Origin: JBBRHQ01 sp963725315
GTDB lineage: Bacteria > Actinomycetota > Thermoleophilia > Solirubrobacterales > 70-9
DNA: 64,000 nt
Direction: 5' to 3'
NCBI GenBank assembly: GCA_963725315.1
Contig: CAVRYA010000005.1
Coordinates: 124,001-188,000 of the forward strand
A model generated the notes under the pieces. The model did not search any database. It had not been told where the DNA came from and was given only the letters and a program-made list of their open reading frames with translations. Position numbers and translations under genes: made by a program. Shown one piece after another: positions 63,186-64,000 of this stretch. Within the stretch, counting starts at the first letter, position 1; each line of letters starts with the position of its first letter.

Positions 63186-64000
63186 GTGAATCCGACGACA
63201 ACGCCAATCGCCGAACTGAGCGAGCGGCCTCACGCGGCGCGGCGCGGTTTCATCGAGCGCCCAAGGCTGGTGTCCCGCCTGGTCGAGACACCGGAGGCAT
63301 CCGTTGCCGTCCTGATCGCCCCGGCTGGCTATGGCAAGTCCACTCTGCTGAGCGGGTGGGAGCAGCTCGACAAGCGGCCCTTCGCCTGGGTGATGCTTGA
63401 CGAGCGCCACAACGATCCCACCTTCCTGTTGGGCTCGATCACCCGCTCGTTGAATGAGATCGAGCCGATCGACGAAAGCGTCCTCGCGGCCCTCACGACA
63501 TCGCGCCCCAGCATCGCGAAGGTTGTCGTTCCCCGGCTCGCGGAGGTGCTTCAGGAGCGCGACCGATCCTTCGTTCTCGTGCTCGACGACGTCCATACGG
63601 TCACCGATGCGGACGCGCTCGATGCGCTGACGGCGTTGACGGAGCGGATTCCCTCGGGGTCAGGGCTCGTGCTCGCCTCGCGCACACGGCCGCCGGTCAA
63701 GCTCGGAAGGCTTCGTGCCGATCACCGGCTTCTCGAACTGGACGCGGCCGATCTGCTGATGACACACCTTGAGGCACGTCAGACGCTTCGTGCCTGCGGG
63801 GTCGAGGTCAGCCCCGAGGAGGCCGACCGGATAGTCGACAAGACCGAGGGGTGGCCGGCCGGTATCTACCTCGCGACGGTCGCGATCGGCGACGCCGAGG
63901 ACGTGGAAGTCGCGATCGGGCACTTCGCAGGCGACGATCGCTTGGTTGCCGACTACCTCCAGGAGGAGTTCCTGACCGGTCTACCTGCGAGCGACCTCGA
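63186..64000 (+). CDS. LAL-type LuxR-family regulator, N-terminal part (runs off window)
   Basis: An intact frame of 271 residues to the right edge. It has RRGFIERPRLVSRLVETPEA, Walker A APAGYGKSTLLSGWEQLD, Walker B FVLVLDDVHTVTDADALDAL, LASRTRPPVKLGRLRADHRL and LTGLPASDL. These match the ATPase module of MalT-like regulators. The HTH lies outside the window. It is divergent from the CMD-DUF1254 unit. GTG 63186 is the likely start; a short Thr-rich lead precedes the conserved domain. It parallels the LAL gene beside the other DUF1254 copy. Confidence 0.82.
   Translation, partial: MNPTTTPIAELSERPHAARRGFIERPRLVSRLVETPEASVAVLIAPAGYGKSTLLSGWEQLDKRPFAWVMLDERHNDPTFLLGSITRSLNEIEPIDESVLAALTTSRPSIAKVVVPRLAEVLQERDRSFVLVLDDVHTVTDADALDALTALTERIPSGSGLVLASRTRPPVKLGRLRADHRLLELDAADLLMTHLEARQTLRACGVEVSPEEADRIVDKTEGWPAGIYLATVAIGDAEDVEVAIGHFAGDDRLVADYLQEEFLTGLPASDL

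Overview
The window is GC-rich throughout. Its gene content points to an Actinomycetota chromosome, most likely class Thermoleophilia (Solirubrobacterales/Gaiellales-like). The evidence is a rpsF-ssb-rpsR-rplI-dnaB block, a TreT-type trehalose synthase beside otsA, an MptB-like mannosyltransferase, MalT-like (LAL) LuxR regulators, and frequent GTG/TTG starts with 1-4 nt stop/start overlaps. The placement is inferred from gene content; no rRNA or complete tRNA is present.

Region 1 (1-28.3 kb) is a dense housekeeping and envelope segment with intact genes. It holds a partial GNAT, pyrE, an epimerase, an L,D-transpeptidase, an RDD-CPBP fusion, a HAD hydrolase divergent from mscS, a class A PBP, an MptB-like glycosyltransferase, a YbhN-like flippase-fold protein, thiL, and a degenerate M28-like membrane protein divergent from a response regulator-histidine kinase-HtrA operon. 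Trehalose genes (treT, otsA), an S33 hydrolase and the replication/ribosome block rpsF-ssb-rpsR-rplI-dnaB-helicase loader-purA follow.

Region 2 (28.3-37.3 kb) carries an FG-GAP protein, a UDP-sugar dehydrogenase, several membrane proteins, a second YbhN-like protein, a ClC channel, a DUF2252 protein and an HD-domain protein. Nearly every gene here is broken by one-base indels, including purA, so I read most of the breaks as sequencing or assembly error. Indels recur sporadically further on, most densely at 49.4-54 kb.

Region 3 (37.3-64 kb) is an accessory, stress-flavoured island. It has an NhaP-type antiporter, two DUF1269 proteins, a degenerate K+ channel, HdeD, an aquaporin, and an operon of a Cys-type sulfatase, a DUF1269 protein and its radical-SAM maturase. 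It also has two DUF1254/DUF1214 genes each near a LAL-type LuxR regulator, an acyl-CoA ligase, a glutamate decarboxylase operon, three DUF7144 membrane proteins, SHOCT-like proteins, an alkyltransferase-like protein and a second GAP-family protein. Gene remnants (DUF2252 at 37.8 kb, sulfatase maturase at 39.2 kb) and a 3' tRNA fragment at 58.56 kb indicate past rearrangement.

Two non-coding signals stand out. One is a 19-bp directional palindrome (WTCACCCG-N3-arm) found 70-98 nt upstream of four transcription units in the island, with an additional site at 150 nt. The other is a two-hairpin repeat with four copies, all in intergenic DNA next to gene starts.
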